From NCBI GenBank assembly GCA_021795795.1, contig JAJYPA010000054.1:1-27977 (forward strand): a stretch of 27,977 nucleotides of DNA, given 5' to 3'. Below are positions 1 to 6,269 of this stretch, in pieces (within the stretch, counting starts at the first letter, position 1; every line of letters begins with the position of its first letter). This stretch comes from Pseudomonadota bacterium (GTDB lineage: Bacteria > Pseudomonadota > Gammaproteobacteria > Halothiobacillales > Halothiobacillaceae). Made by a program: the position numbers and the translations under genes. The notes beneath the pieces are model-generated. The model did no database searches and was not told where the DNA came from. It saw only the letters and a program-made list of their open reading frames with translations.

Positions 1-343
1 AAACACGTTGCTCGTCATGCGCTGCTACATACTCTTCCCATAAAAGTTGCAGAGTCATCCCCTTGCGCCGCATCTCCGTGTGGATGGCCGCAAAATCCGG
101 CATCACCGGCGCCGTCACAGTGGCGGACCGATGGCTGGGGAAAAGCAGTGCTTCCAGTTTTGCCGGGTCCATTTCGGGGGGCAAAGGCCAAGAGACACTG
201 GCCTGTTCGGCCTTCTGCAAATATTTGCCAACCGCTCCCTTAGAAAGACGGCAGGCCTGCGCAATTTGCCGCTGGCTGAAGCCTGCGGCATGTAAACGGA
301 TTACTTCTTGAATTGCTCGCATGGTCATCCTCGGTGTGGGCAT
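1..343 (-). CDS. istA: IS21-family transposase IstA, N-terminal part (cut by window edge)
   Basis: Read on the minus strand from an ATG at 343, preceded by AGGAG at good spacing, an open frame of 114 codons runs off the left edge. The protein begins MPTPRMTMRAIQEVIRLHAAG and continues with a resolvase-like helix-turn-helix (GFSQRQIAQACRLSKGAVGKYL, about residues 21-42), then an acidic linker and a segment (MRRKGMTLQLLWEEY) typical of the N-terminal third of IS21-family IstA, the DDE transposase that acts with the AAA+ helper IstB. The catalytic DDE domain and istB would lie left of the window, so completeness cannot be judged. Its upstream side carries the repeat-rich element end described separately. 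Family assignment rests on recognised motifs and is fairly secure; the exact element is unknown. Confidence 0.8.
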   Translation of the reverse strand, partial: MPTPRMTMRAIQEVIRLHAAGFSQRQIAQACRLSKGAVGKYLQKAEQASVSWPLPPEMDPAKLEALLFPSHRSATVTAPVMPDFAAIHTEMRRKGMTLQLLWEEYVAAHDEQRV

Positions 344-442
344 CCCGGATCTCCTGTAAAAAGGTCCGAGAATGCCGTTTAAGCCAATGAATGACCAGAA
401 TATTTTCTTTTCGCCAGGGGGTAACCGGGACACCGTTCCGGC

Positions 443-576
443 ATCGTGGGCAGTAATTCCGCCATCGTGGGCACCGATTCCGGAAAATCCGCAAAAGTGC
501 CCACGATTAATCGTAACGGGTGCCCACGATCAATCGGAATCACTGCCCACGATCAAACGGAATGGGTGCCCACGAT
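443..576. repeat. IS21-type terminal repeat array (2 direct, 4 inverted copies)
   Basis: The 10-mer ATCGTGGGCA occurs on the plus strand at 443-452 and 464-473 (21-bp step). Its reverse complement TGCCCACGAT occurs at 498-507, 521-530, 544-553 and 567-576 (exact 23-bp steps). Around the inverted copies the next bases are also similar (CAATCGGAAT-like), so the real unit is near 20 bp. About two helical turns separate copies, which suits cooperative protein binding on one DNA face. The location upstream of istA makes transposase binding sites the most likely role. Confidence 0.7.
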
Positions 577-630
577 GCCCCGGAATACGCACCTGGTCGA
601 GTGGCTGGCGTCATTGGCAAGGTTATCCGC

Positions 631-683
631 TGTTCTCACCAGGTTACCGGGATCAAATTGATCCCGGTAACCTGGTGAGAACA
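631..683. repeat. 53-bp perfect palindrome
   Basis: Two 26-bp arms (631-656 and 658-683) are exact reverse complements around a single central A at 657. The arms begin TGTTCTCACCAGGTTACC and run into GATCAA. There is no T-run on either strand, so it is a poor intrinsic terminator. TGT at the outer left and ACA at the outer right resemble IS ends. Possible readings are the terminal repeat of the adjacent IS21 element, a miniature transposon-like relic, or a dimeric-protein binding site. A related GGTTATCCG lies just left at 621-629. Confidence 0.8.
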
Positions 684-715
684 AACTGCTATGAAAAGGT
701 GCCTATACATGGGAA

Positions 716-741
716 CAGAAAACCCCACCGAGGGGCGGGGT
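716..741 (-). terminator. Rho-independent terminator for the minus-strand gene at 771-1082
   Basis: On the minus strand the sequence reads ACCCCGCCCCTCGGTGGGGT followed by TTTCTG. The stem pairs 722-726 with 737-741 and 728-729 with 734-735, with one mismatch and a short loop, and the last pairs run into a TTTT stretch. It lies about 30 bp after the stop of the minus-strand membrane-protein gene, the right place and direction to end that transcript. Confidence 0.65.
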
Positions 742-770
742 CATAGCGTTTCTGTCCAGCGATAATGGCC

Positions 771-1082
771 TTAAGTTGCCGTCAGCGACACCTGTGTCAG
801 TGCTACCAGGAAGATCGACGCGCCGGCCACTATGGAAAACAATAACCCACAGAAATTGACCAGGTGCGCCAAGTCGTCGTCCCAGCCCGATCGCTGCATC
901 AGATGCGCCCCCCAGATCAGCGATCCGGCCACCCATAATGCCGCAACGAGGGCGATCGTCAAGGTGCCGATCCGGGGAAAGTGCTCCGCGAAACCCAGCA
1001 GCAACATCAAAAAGGCCGATGTTCCTGCGCCCATTGCCCCTAAAATCCAGCCCGTACAGGGCCTATTTTCTTTTTTACGCAT
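771..1082 (-). CDS. Small membrane protein, function unknown
   Basis: 103 codons from the ATG at 1082, chosen over the GTG at 1088 because GAGAGG lies 5-9 bases before the ATG. The N-terminus is basic (MRKKENRP). Three hydrophobic stretches are visible: about residues 11-31 (WILGAMGAGTSAFLMLLLGF), 38-60 (IGTLTIALVAALWVAGSLIW) and 75-98 (LVNFCGLLFSIVAGASIFLV), so it is predicted to be a three-helix inner-membrane protein. No family was recognised. A terminator follows it, which supports it being a real gene. It is separated from the next minus-strand gene by about 105 bp. Confidence 0.5.
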   Translation of the reverse strand: MRKKENRPCTGWILGAMGAGTSAFLMLLLGFAEHFPRIGTLTIALVAALWVAGSLIWGAHLMQRSGWDDDLAHLVNFCGLLFSIVAGASIFLVALTQVSLTAT

Positions 1083-1187
1083 AGTCACCTCTCAATCTGT
1101 TTTTCTATCCATGAGCCGCTGTCCTGTATGGACCCATCCGCAAGGACGGGCCAGTATCTATGCTTCTTTTTCCCTCTCTGCGCCTCC

Positions 1188-2024
1188 TCAGGAGACCCTG
1201 CGGAGTAAGCTGGGGGTTTGGCGCCATTCTTCGAGGGAAAGCCCGAGGGATTCGGCCAGGACCGTATCTACCGAAGCACCCAGGCGGACCGCCAGGGCCA
1301 TCAATCGGCCCAGATGCAGGGAATAGCTCTCCAAATCTTCGCCATCCTCTTTTGGTATTACCTGGCACATTCCAGACAAAAAGTGTTCTGGCACTTGCTG
1401 CAGAAGCTGTATCCGTTGCGCACGGGTCTCGGGTTCTGAGGCTGCCTGGAGAAAAGCATATTGGCCGATGGTCGGACGGTAAGGCCGTGGGTCGTTTTTC
1501 AGAAAGTCCAGCAATTCCGAATCCATCCACTGGAAGAAAGCCTGAGACAGACACTCTTGGGCGACAGGATCGGCTTTTTCCCCAACCAGTCCCTTAAAGA
1601 AAGCGGGCTGGCATTTCCATTCGTCCCATAAAGCCAGATCGGGATCGATGGGTTGATGGGGCAGAGACCGGAAGAAGCGCCGCCCTGCCGCACGATCGAG
1701 CAGGGACATGAGGATATTTTCATAAAAACAGGGATGCCCGGCCAGGGCTTTATGGTGGAGCAGGCGCGTTAGCTTCTGCTCGAGGGCCTGCGCTTCCATC
1801 CGGCTTTCCCAGAAAGTCCCATCATCGCTGCAGGCGAGGCAGAGAATCTGTGATTCCGTCTTCAGGAAAGCAAAAAAGGGCCAGCCGGCATGGGCCATAC
1901 AATAACCCCAGTTATCTGTGAACACCCATTGATGGAAATGTTTTTCACGGTAGGACTGGGAATATGCGTCCTGGGACTCCTGCCAGTCATTGGCGGAGTG
2001 AGCATACATGGCTACGTGCGTCAT
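1188..2024 (-). CDS. Hypothetical protein, 278 aa, function unknown
   Basis: The frame is open from 2093, but the ATG at 2024 has AGAGGAAA just upstream and is the preferred start, giving a protein beginning MTHVAMYAHSANDWQES. It is soluble-looking, rich in W, H, F and Q, with no signal peptide or membrane segment. Aromatic-rich patches such as HQWVFTDNWGYCMAHAGWPFF (early) and FFQWMDSELLDFL (middle) suggest a compact globular fold. The C-terminal part has alternating helices and an SLGLSLEEWRQ ending. No known domain was recognised. Codon use looks normal for a coding region, and no competing long plus-strand frame is convincing. It may be host or island cargo. Confidence 0.6.
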   Translation of the reverse strand: MTHVAMYAHSANDWQESQDAYSQSYREKHFHQWVFTDNWGYCMAHAGWPFFAFLKTESQILCLACSDDGTFWESRMEAQALEQKLTRLLHHKALAGHPCFYENILMSLLDRAAGRRFFRSLPHQPIDPDLALWDEWKCQPAFFKGLVGEKADPVAQECLSQAFFQWMDSELLDFLKNDPRPYRPTIGQYAFLQAASEPETRAQRIQLLQQVPEHFLSGMCQVIPKEDGEDLESYSLHLGRLMALAVRLGASVDTVLAESLGLSLEEWRQTPSLLRRVS

Positions 2025-2376
2025 TCGGTGTTTCCTCTGTAATGTATCCGTCGTTGGATACGTAACCAAATTACCACGAGCCTTTTTGTGCATCGGTGAT
2101 TTTGAAAAACTCCAGGCGCTGGTTTCTGCCTGGTGAGAATATTGTCGGCCCCCTTCACCAGCAATTTCGGCTCGTGCGCGCCATCCGGATTAGGGATGCC
2201 GAAAGTGGCGCACGACGACCGACTTTCCGGAGGAACACCATCAGCCAGCATCAGGCTGAACAGACAAAAATTTCGTCTACTCAATAAGACCATTTTTGTG
2301 TTTTTTTTGCCGCTTTTTGGTGAGCACAGTTTAGCTACTCTGTTCCTCTGTGTTGGATATCGATGAGGACCGATTT
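2025..2376. other. Intergenic region with a terminator-like hairpin; no convincing gene
   Basis: About 350 bp between two divergently oriented genes. A hairpin pairs CCAGGC (2112-2117) with GCCTGG (2128-2133), loop 10 nt. On the minus strand it is followed by AGTTTTTC, so it could stop leftward transcription. Poly-T tracts (2293-2316) precede the plus-strand cassette, and a weak TTGCCG / TTTAGC promoter-like pair with 17-bp spacing lies at about 2307-2335. Short open frames on both strands here lack ribosome sites and recognisable domains. Confidence 0.4.
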
Positions 2377-2637
2377 ATGTTTACTGAGGAAGATACGGTT
2401 AACCAGATCACCATGGAAATCGCGCGCGCGCTCGGTTTCGGCGCCGGCGACGTACCCACCGCCATCAGCGAGGGCAACGCCGCCATTGTCTTGGGGGTGA
2501 AACCATCCACCCTGGCCAATTGGCGCTGTACTGGCAGGTACAACTTGCCGTTCATCAAGTCCGGCCGCTTGGTCCGTTATCGCGTGGTAGACCTCGCCGC
2601 ATGGATTGCCAGCCGCCGCCTGGGTGGAGAGGCCTGA
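2377..2637 (+). CDS. AlpA/excisionase-like helix-turn-helix DNA-binding protein
   Basis: 86 codons from the ATG at 2377, which has GAGG about 9 bases upstream; an in-frame GTG at 2350 is a less likely start. The C-terminal half carries a HTH of the helix-turn-helix_17/AlpA type: a recognition segment AAIVLGVKPSTLANWRCTGR (about residues 35-54), then LPFIKSGRLVRYRVVDLAAW, the wing-and-helix pattern of excisionase/MerR-like proteins. Such proteins act as regulators or recombination directionality factors of integrative elements. It is 4 bp upstream of a primase-like gene and clearly begins a four-gene cassette. Family call is good; the role in excision versus transcription is open. Confidence 0.75.
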   Translation: MFTEEDTVNQITMEIARALGFGAGDVPTAISEGNAAIVLGVKPSTLANWRCTGRYNLPFIKSGRLVRYRVVDLAAWIASRRLGGEA

Positions 2638-2641
2638 AACC

Positions 2642-3139
2642 ATGCAAACACCAAAAAGTCGTTCTGCAGGGACGGCCTACGCATCGACATCGCGTCATGA
2701 TGGCAACCCCATTAACTGTGTTCTCTCCCGCCTCGAGCGGGTGAAGCGTACCGGCCCCGACCGTTGGGTTGCGCGGTGCCCGGCACATGATGATAGACGT
2801 CCGTCGCTCTCCATTCGTGAGGCGGAGGACCGCAAGGTTTTGTTGAAGTGCTGGAGTGGATGTTCTGTCCAAGCGATTTTAGAAGTGCTGGGATTGTCTT
2901 TGGCAGATTTATTCCCTGGTGACCGGCGCAGTCTTCACGAGTCTGGAACTGGCTCCATGCGGCGAACATTCGATTGCCGTGACGCACTGACCGGGATCGC
3001 GCATGAGGCAACTGTTGCCCGGCTCATTATCGAAGCCGTCAATCGTGGCGACGAGATGGACACCGAATCCCTGGATCGCCTCGCCTTGGCTGAACAGCGC
3101 ATATCAGACGCGCTCCAATCTGTGGCAGGTGTCCCATGA
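2642..3139 (+). CDS. CHC2-type zinc-finger, primase-like protein
   Basis: 165 codons from the ATG at 2642, which follows GGAGAGG; an upstream in-frame ATG at 2606 lies inside the preceding gene and is rejected. The zinc-binding domain of bacterial/phage primases is visible: CPAHDD (C46, H49), then SLSI and a strand leading to KCWSGCS (C70, C74), followed by a helix (VQAILEVLGL). There is no TOPRIM catalytic domain, so it is a stand-alone zinc-binding part, as in many satellite and plasmid replication modules where it pairs with a RepA-like helicase. The stop overlaps the next start by 4 bp (ATGA), indicating translational coupling. Confidence 0.75.
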   Translation: MQTPKSRSAGTAYASTSRHDGNPINCVLSRLERVKRTGPDRWVARCPAHDDRRPSLSIREAEDRKVLLKCWSGCSVQAILEVLGLSLADLFPGDRRSLHESGTGSMRRTFDCRDALTGIAHEATVARLIIEAVNRGDEMDTESLDRLALAEQRISDALQSVAGVP

Positions 3140-4407
3140 CCACCTCATGGGACGAAAAGGCCACGCCAACGCCCAGGGTAAGCGTCACTTGTGCAAAGTC
3201 GATCCAGCCCGAGAAGATCGCGTGGATATGGCAGGAATGGTTGGCCGCCGGAAAGCTGCATATTCTGGCTGGCATGGCCGGGACCGGAAAGACCACCATC
3301 GCGCTGGCTATCGCTGCCACGCTTTCGTCGCGCGGCAGATGGCCGGATGGGACTGTCTGCCACACGGCTGCTGATGTGGTTATGTGGAGTGGCGAGGATG
3401 ACGCCGCAGACACCCTTGTGCCGCGTCTGCTGGCGATGGGAGCGGATGTCGAGCGTGTACACCTGATAACGGGCACAGTGGATGACAATGGCAGACGGCG
3501 TGGATTTGATCCTTCTGTTGATATACCGGTGCTGGAAAAGGCATTGCTCAGGGTGAATCCGCGCCTGCTGATTCTTGATCCCATATCAAGCGCCGTATCG
3601 AGAGACAGTCATCAAAACACCGAGGTCCGGCGGAGTTTGCAACCGGTCGTCGATTTGGCGGGAAGACTGGGATGCGCTGTCTTGGGGATCACCCATTTCA
3701 CCAAGGGCACTGCCGGCAGAGATCCGCTGGAACGCGTCACCGGGTCGCTGGCCTTCGGAGCGTTTGCCCGCGTGGTATGGGCGACCATCAAACCCGCGCA
3801 GGAATCCGATGACCAGCAAAGACGGCTGATCCGCACGAAGTCCAACATAGGGCCTGATGGTGGCGGCTTCGAGTATGACCTGACACAGACCACCGTGCCC
3901 GGGCATAGCGACCTGTACGCCTCTTGCATCCTATGGGGGGAAGCACTGGAGGGGAGCGCCAGAGAGTTGGCCGGCCAGATCGAAGAGGAGAAAGCATCCG
4001 GCGAAGAAAAGGGGCTGTCGCCGCGAGAAGAAGCAACCGAGTTTCTGCTGGATATTCTGTCTGATGGCCCCAGGATGCAGAAGGAAATTGTCGAGATCGC
4101 TGATCAGGATGGGATCGCGCTCAAAACCCTGAAGCGGGCAAAAAAAGACGAAGGGATTGTATCCACCAAACTGGCTAACGGTTGGCAGTGGAGTCTTAAA
4201 AACTGGGTCACTGGAGCAGATGCCGATGGTGACCAAGAAGGTCAAGGGGGCCAAGAAGGCCACAATTCTATATATAGGAAAACTGGCCCACTTGGCCCAC
4301 TTGCCGATGGCGACCCGACGGAAAGCCGACAAAATCAGGCTGCCTGCCAAGAAGGCCAAGGGGGTCACATTCCAGACGGTAACACCCTGATGGATGGTGA
4401 AGTATGA
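3136..4407 (+). CDS. RepA-like replicative AAA ATPase (AAA_25 type)
   Basis: 423 codons. Walker A is GMAGTGKT (residues 46-53), a SGEDDAADTLVPRL segment follows (about 91-104), Walker B is LLILDP with D148, and a sensor-like LGITHFTKG lies near residue 180. This matches the RecA-fold hexameric helicases related to plasmid RSF1010 RepA found in integrative elements and prophages. About residues 295-352 look like a winged-helix region (MQKEIVEIADQDG...LKTLKRAKKDEG). The C-terminal tail is low complexity and contains the repeated motif QEGQGG/QEGH twice. It would unwind DNA with the neighbouring primase-like protein. The start overlaps the upstream gene and the stop overlaps the downstream one by 4 bp each. 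Confidence 0.8.
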   Translation: MTTSWDEKATPTPRVSVTCAKSIQPEKIAWIWQEWLAAGKLHILAGMAGTGKTTIALAIAATLSSRGRWPDGTVCHTAADVVMWSGEDDAADTLVPRLLAMGADVERVHLITGTVDDNGRRRGFDPSVDIPVLEKALLRVNPRLLILDPISSAVSRDSHQNTEVRRSLQPVVDLAGRLGCAVLGITHFTKGTAGRDPLERVTGSLAFGAFARVVWATIKPAQESDDQQRRLIRTKSNIGPDGGGFEYDLTQTTVPGHSDLYASCILWGEALEGSARELAGQIEEEKASGEEKGLSPREEATEFLLDILSDGPRMQKEIVEIADQDGIALKTLKRAKKDEGIVSTKLANGWQWSLKNWVTGADADGDQEGQGGQEGHNSIYRKTGPLGPLADGDPTESRQNQAACQEGQGGHIPDGNTLMDGEV

Positions 4408-4811
4408 ATGCCGCCGAGGTCATCGCCGAGATCAAGCAGGCTGGTGGCGAAATCTGGGCAGAGGGAGAACGGCTCAAGTTCCGGGATATCCCGGCCCGTC
4501 TGGTCCCCGCCATTCGTGAACACAAAACTGCGCTGCTGGCGCTGCTAAAGGAGGAGCAGACAGGTCCACAATACGCCCAGGCAGTCAGCGTCGTTCCTGA
4601 GCCAGCTATGGCCCCGCAACCAACACCAACAATCGTCTCTTGTAGGCAATGCGTCCATTTCCAGCCCGGGTTCACGGCGCTGGGGGTAGGCGTCTGCCTG
4701 GCGACTACGAACGGATTGCCGCCAAAGGAGCAACGCGGGTATCTGGCCGCTTACCCGATGGCTCCGCGTCGCTGCCCTGAGTATGCCGGCACAGGCAGTT
4801 CCCTAACGTAA
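4404..4811 (+). CDS. TubC N-terminal docking-domain-like protein with C-terminal cysteine motif
   Basis: 135 codons, start overlapping the RepA-like stop (ATGA). Residues 1-48 (AAEVIAEIKQAGGEIWAEGE, then LVPAIREHKTALLALL) match the small helical fold annotated as TubC N-terminal docking-like, which is frequent in integrative elements and phages of proteobacteria next to RepA/primase genes. The C-terminal half has CRQCVHF, a later GVGVC and a terminal YPMAPRRCPEY, a set of four cysteines that may bind a metal. The biochemical role of this family in mobile elements is not established; it closes the replication cassette. Confidence 0.65.
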   Translation: MNAAEVIAEIKQAGGEIWAEGERLKFRDIPARLVPAIREHKTALLALLKEEQTGPQYAQAVSVVPEPAMAPQPTPTIVSCRQCVHFQPGFTALGVGVCLATTNGLPPKEQRGYLAAYPMAPRRCPEYAGTGSSLT

Positions 4812-4854
4812 GCATAACGAAAACCGGCTATCTGCAAAAACTGGTTGGAAGCCA

Positions 4855-5034
4855 GTGACTTTTGAGGTCAACGCACCTTGCTGGCGCGACAGTTGGAATA
4901 GGGATACCGACGGCGACCGTTTCCAGAAGGCCTCTTGGTTGGAATGGAATGAGTGTCCGGTTTACGAAACCATGGCCTACCGCCGCCCCCGGCCAGAAGC
5001 AGAAGGTCGCCCCGCAGCGATCACCATCCTGTGA
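4855..5034 (+). CDS. Possible small protein or gene remnant
   Basis: 59 codons from GTG at 4855. The frame is open back to 4807 but has no other start. The product is rich in W, D, N and R (CWRDSWNRDTDGDRF, WLEWNECPVYETMAYRR), looks protein-like rather than random, and directly follows the TubC-like gene. A ribosome site is weak (GGAAG). It may be the surviving end of a longer gene truncated at its 5' side. No family recognised. Confidence 0.3.
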   Translation: MTFEVNAPCWRDSWNRDTDGDRFQKASWLEWNECPVYETMAYRRPRPEAEGRPAAITIL

Positions 5035-5294
5035 AGACTGATTGCAGACATTCAGCAGCGGAAAGCAAATGACATCATCCGACCCATAGCTGCCAGATAG
5101 CTGCGTGCAACGGCTATGGCGGCTCAGTGAACAGATAGCTGCCTACACGGTGTTAGTGATAGCGTATCCCTCATCCAAAGACATCTTCGTTAAACAAGGC
5201 ATTGTTAGAACAAGAATCTCTACATCGGTGGGCAGAGCGGATCCATGCCGAGATGGTCGCATAACCATTATTGGGCTTCTTTCTAAATACAGCG
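5035..5294. other. Intergenic region, no gene seen
   Basis: About 260 bp between the replication cassette and the BREX promoter. Short open frames on both strands have no ribosome site, no recognisable domain and poor codon structure. The repeat GATAGCTGC/ATAGCTGC occurs at about 5087 and 5132, without clear function. The composition becomes AT-richer towards the promoter. Confidence 0.4.
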
Positions 5295-5349
5295 TAATCG
5301 GCTTAAATCGGTAAATATCGTTTGACATCAGACGGCCAATTCGTATATT
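5295..5349 (+). promoter_or_regulatory. Sigma70-type promoter of the BREX operon with upstream 9-bp repeats
   Basis: TTGACA at 5322-5327 and TATATT at 5344-5349 are separated by 16 bp, close to consensus on both boxes. Three contiguous imperfect 9-mers abut the -35 box: TAATCGGCT (5295), TAAATCGGT (5304) and AAATATCGT (5313). Direct repeats so placed could be an operator for the small HTH protein encoded immediately downstream, or an AT-rich UP element. Transcription would start near 5356, leaving a leader of about 90 nt. Confidence 0.65.
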
Positions 5350-5392
5350 TTCAAGTGATTTGAATGGGAGAACTCCGCCTGTTTTCCCTAAC

Positions 5393-5407
5393 CTCGCCTC
5401 TGGCGAG
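5393..5407 (+). promoter_or_regulatory. Leader hairpin in the BREX operon 5' UTR
   Basis: CTCGCC (5393-5398) pairs with GGCGAG (5402-5407) across a 3-nt loop. There is no following T-run, so it is not an intrinsic terminator. As an inverted repeat it could also be a binding site for a dimeric regulator. It lies between the promoter and the HTH gene start. Confidence 0.4.
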
Positions 5408-5447
5408 CGCATGGCTTAACCCCAATCGCCCACGAGGAGCTTGAGAA

Positions 5448-5651
5448 ATGGCCGAGATGGAAGACCGCTGGTTATCGATAAGTGAGATCTGCAAGTACCT
5501 CGGGGTCAGCAATGACACCGTGTACAAGTGGATTGATAAACATGAAATGCCCGCGCATCGCATGGGCCGCCTCTGGAAGTTCAAGAAGGATGAGGTGGAC
5601 GAATGGGTGAAGGCTGGTGGCGCTGCCGAGCATTACAAAAGGGAATCCTGA
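5448..5651 (+). CDS. Excisionase-family HTH DNA-binding protein, likely BREX operon regulator
   Basis: 67 codons; ATG at 5448 preceded by GAGGAG 8 bases upstream. Nearly the whole protein is a MerR/excisionase-type winged HTH: WLSISEICKYLGVSNDTVYK (residues 8-27), WIDKHEMPAHRMGRLWKF, KKDEVDEWV. It sits between the promoter and brxA with only 6 bp to the brxA start, so it is the first gene of the operon. By position it probably autoregulates BREX expression; proteins of this kind are a common companion of brxA, distinct from the larger WYL-domain BrxR. DNA-binding is secure, the regulatory target is inference. Confidence 0.8.
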   Translation: MAEMEDRWLSISEICKYLGVSNDTVYKWIDKHEMPAHRMGRLWKFKKDEVDEWVKAGGAAEHYKRES

Positions 5652-5657
5652 CCAAGA

Positions 5658-6269
5658 ATGAGTAACGACAGGTACAGCATGTCATTTACAACGGGCAGTC
5701 TCTTTTACCGCGAATCGGTGAAGCTGGCCGCGCTGTATCTTGATCTTGGCGATTGGAACTCTGTTCGAGACAAGGTCATCGCAGAAAATCTACTACAGAC
5801 CAGAACACTGACTACGCTCAAGCGAGCCTGCCGCGAGGTCCTTTCTCGGCTGAGGACTCTGAGTTCTGGTGAGCTTGAGTTCCTTGTTGAGGGCAGCCAT
5901 CAAGAACAAGCCTATCTCCTGTGGCTCGCCGTTTGCCGTCGGTACAGATTCATCGCTGATTTTGCCGTCGAAGTGCTTCGCGAGCGCTACATCACGCTGA
6001 AGACTAATCTGGCCCACGAGGATTTTGATTCCTTCTTCAACCGAAAGTCCGAATGGCACCTGGAACTGGATGAGATAACTCCAGCGACGCGAAGCAAATT
6101 GCGGCAGGTCCTATTCAAGATACTGCGCGAGGCGGATCTCTTAACGGCCAACAACATGATAAACGCTGCCATGTTCAGCCCGAGACTGTTGGATGTGATC
6201 CATCGTGGTAGCCGCAGTGATGTTTCGTACTTCCCTGTATTTGAATCCGATCTGAAGGGGATGGCGTAG
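5658..6269 (+). CDS. brxA: BREX protein BrxA (DUF1819)
   Basis: 203 codons, the usual size of BrxA. The N-terminus SMSFTTGSLFYRESVKLAALY is characteristic of the DUF1819 family, followed by an all-helical body and a C-terminal segment on which helices ILREADLLTANNMIN and the SYFPVFESDL tail are recognisable. BrxA is a small DNA-binding protein of type 1 BREX, required or helpful for phage exclusion depending on the system. Its stop overlaps the GTG start of brxB by one base. The ATG at 5658 lacks a strong ribosome site and is probably translated by coupling to the HTH gene. Confidence 0.92.
   Translation: MSNDRYSMSFTTGSLFYRESVKLAALYLDLGDWNSVRDKVIAENLLQTRTLTTLKRACREVLSRLRTLSSGELEFLVEGSHQEQAYLLWLAVCRRYRFIADFAVEVLRERYITLKTNLAHEDFDSFFNRKSEWHLELDEITPATRSKLRQVLFKILREADLLTANNMINAAMFSPRLLDVIHRGSRSDVSYFPVFESDLKGMA

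Larger units (their letters stand above)
1..683 (-). mobile_element. IS21-family insertion sequence, upstream end and part of istA
   Basis: The istA start (343) is followed outward by about 240 bp of noncoding DNA with six copies of a 10-bp motif, as is usual at IS21-family ends, where several short repeats bind the transposase. The outer boundary is not certain. IS21-family elements commonly end in TG...CA, and the plus strand shows ACA at 681-683 at the edge of a 53-bp palindrome, so 683 is a candidate end; an end just past the last repeat (about 580) is also possible. No target duplication can be tested because the other end lies outside the window. Confidence 0.45.

Noticed and set aside
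443..576. Possible CRISPR array
   Set aside because: Repeat cores are only about 10 bp with 11-13 bp between them, orientation switches midway, and no cas genes are present; an IS21-type end explains it better.
631..683. Palindrome as a transcription terminator
   Set aside because: No T-run follows the stem on either strand; a separate convincing terminator lies at 716-741.
2021..2293. A 90-codon minus-strand frame upstream of the 278-aa gene
   Set aside because: It overlaps the better-supported start of that gene, contains a terminator-like hairpin, and has no recognised domain.
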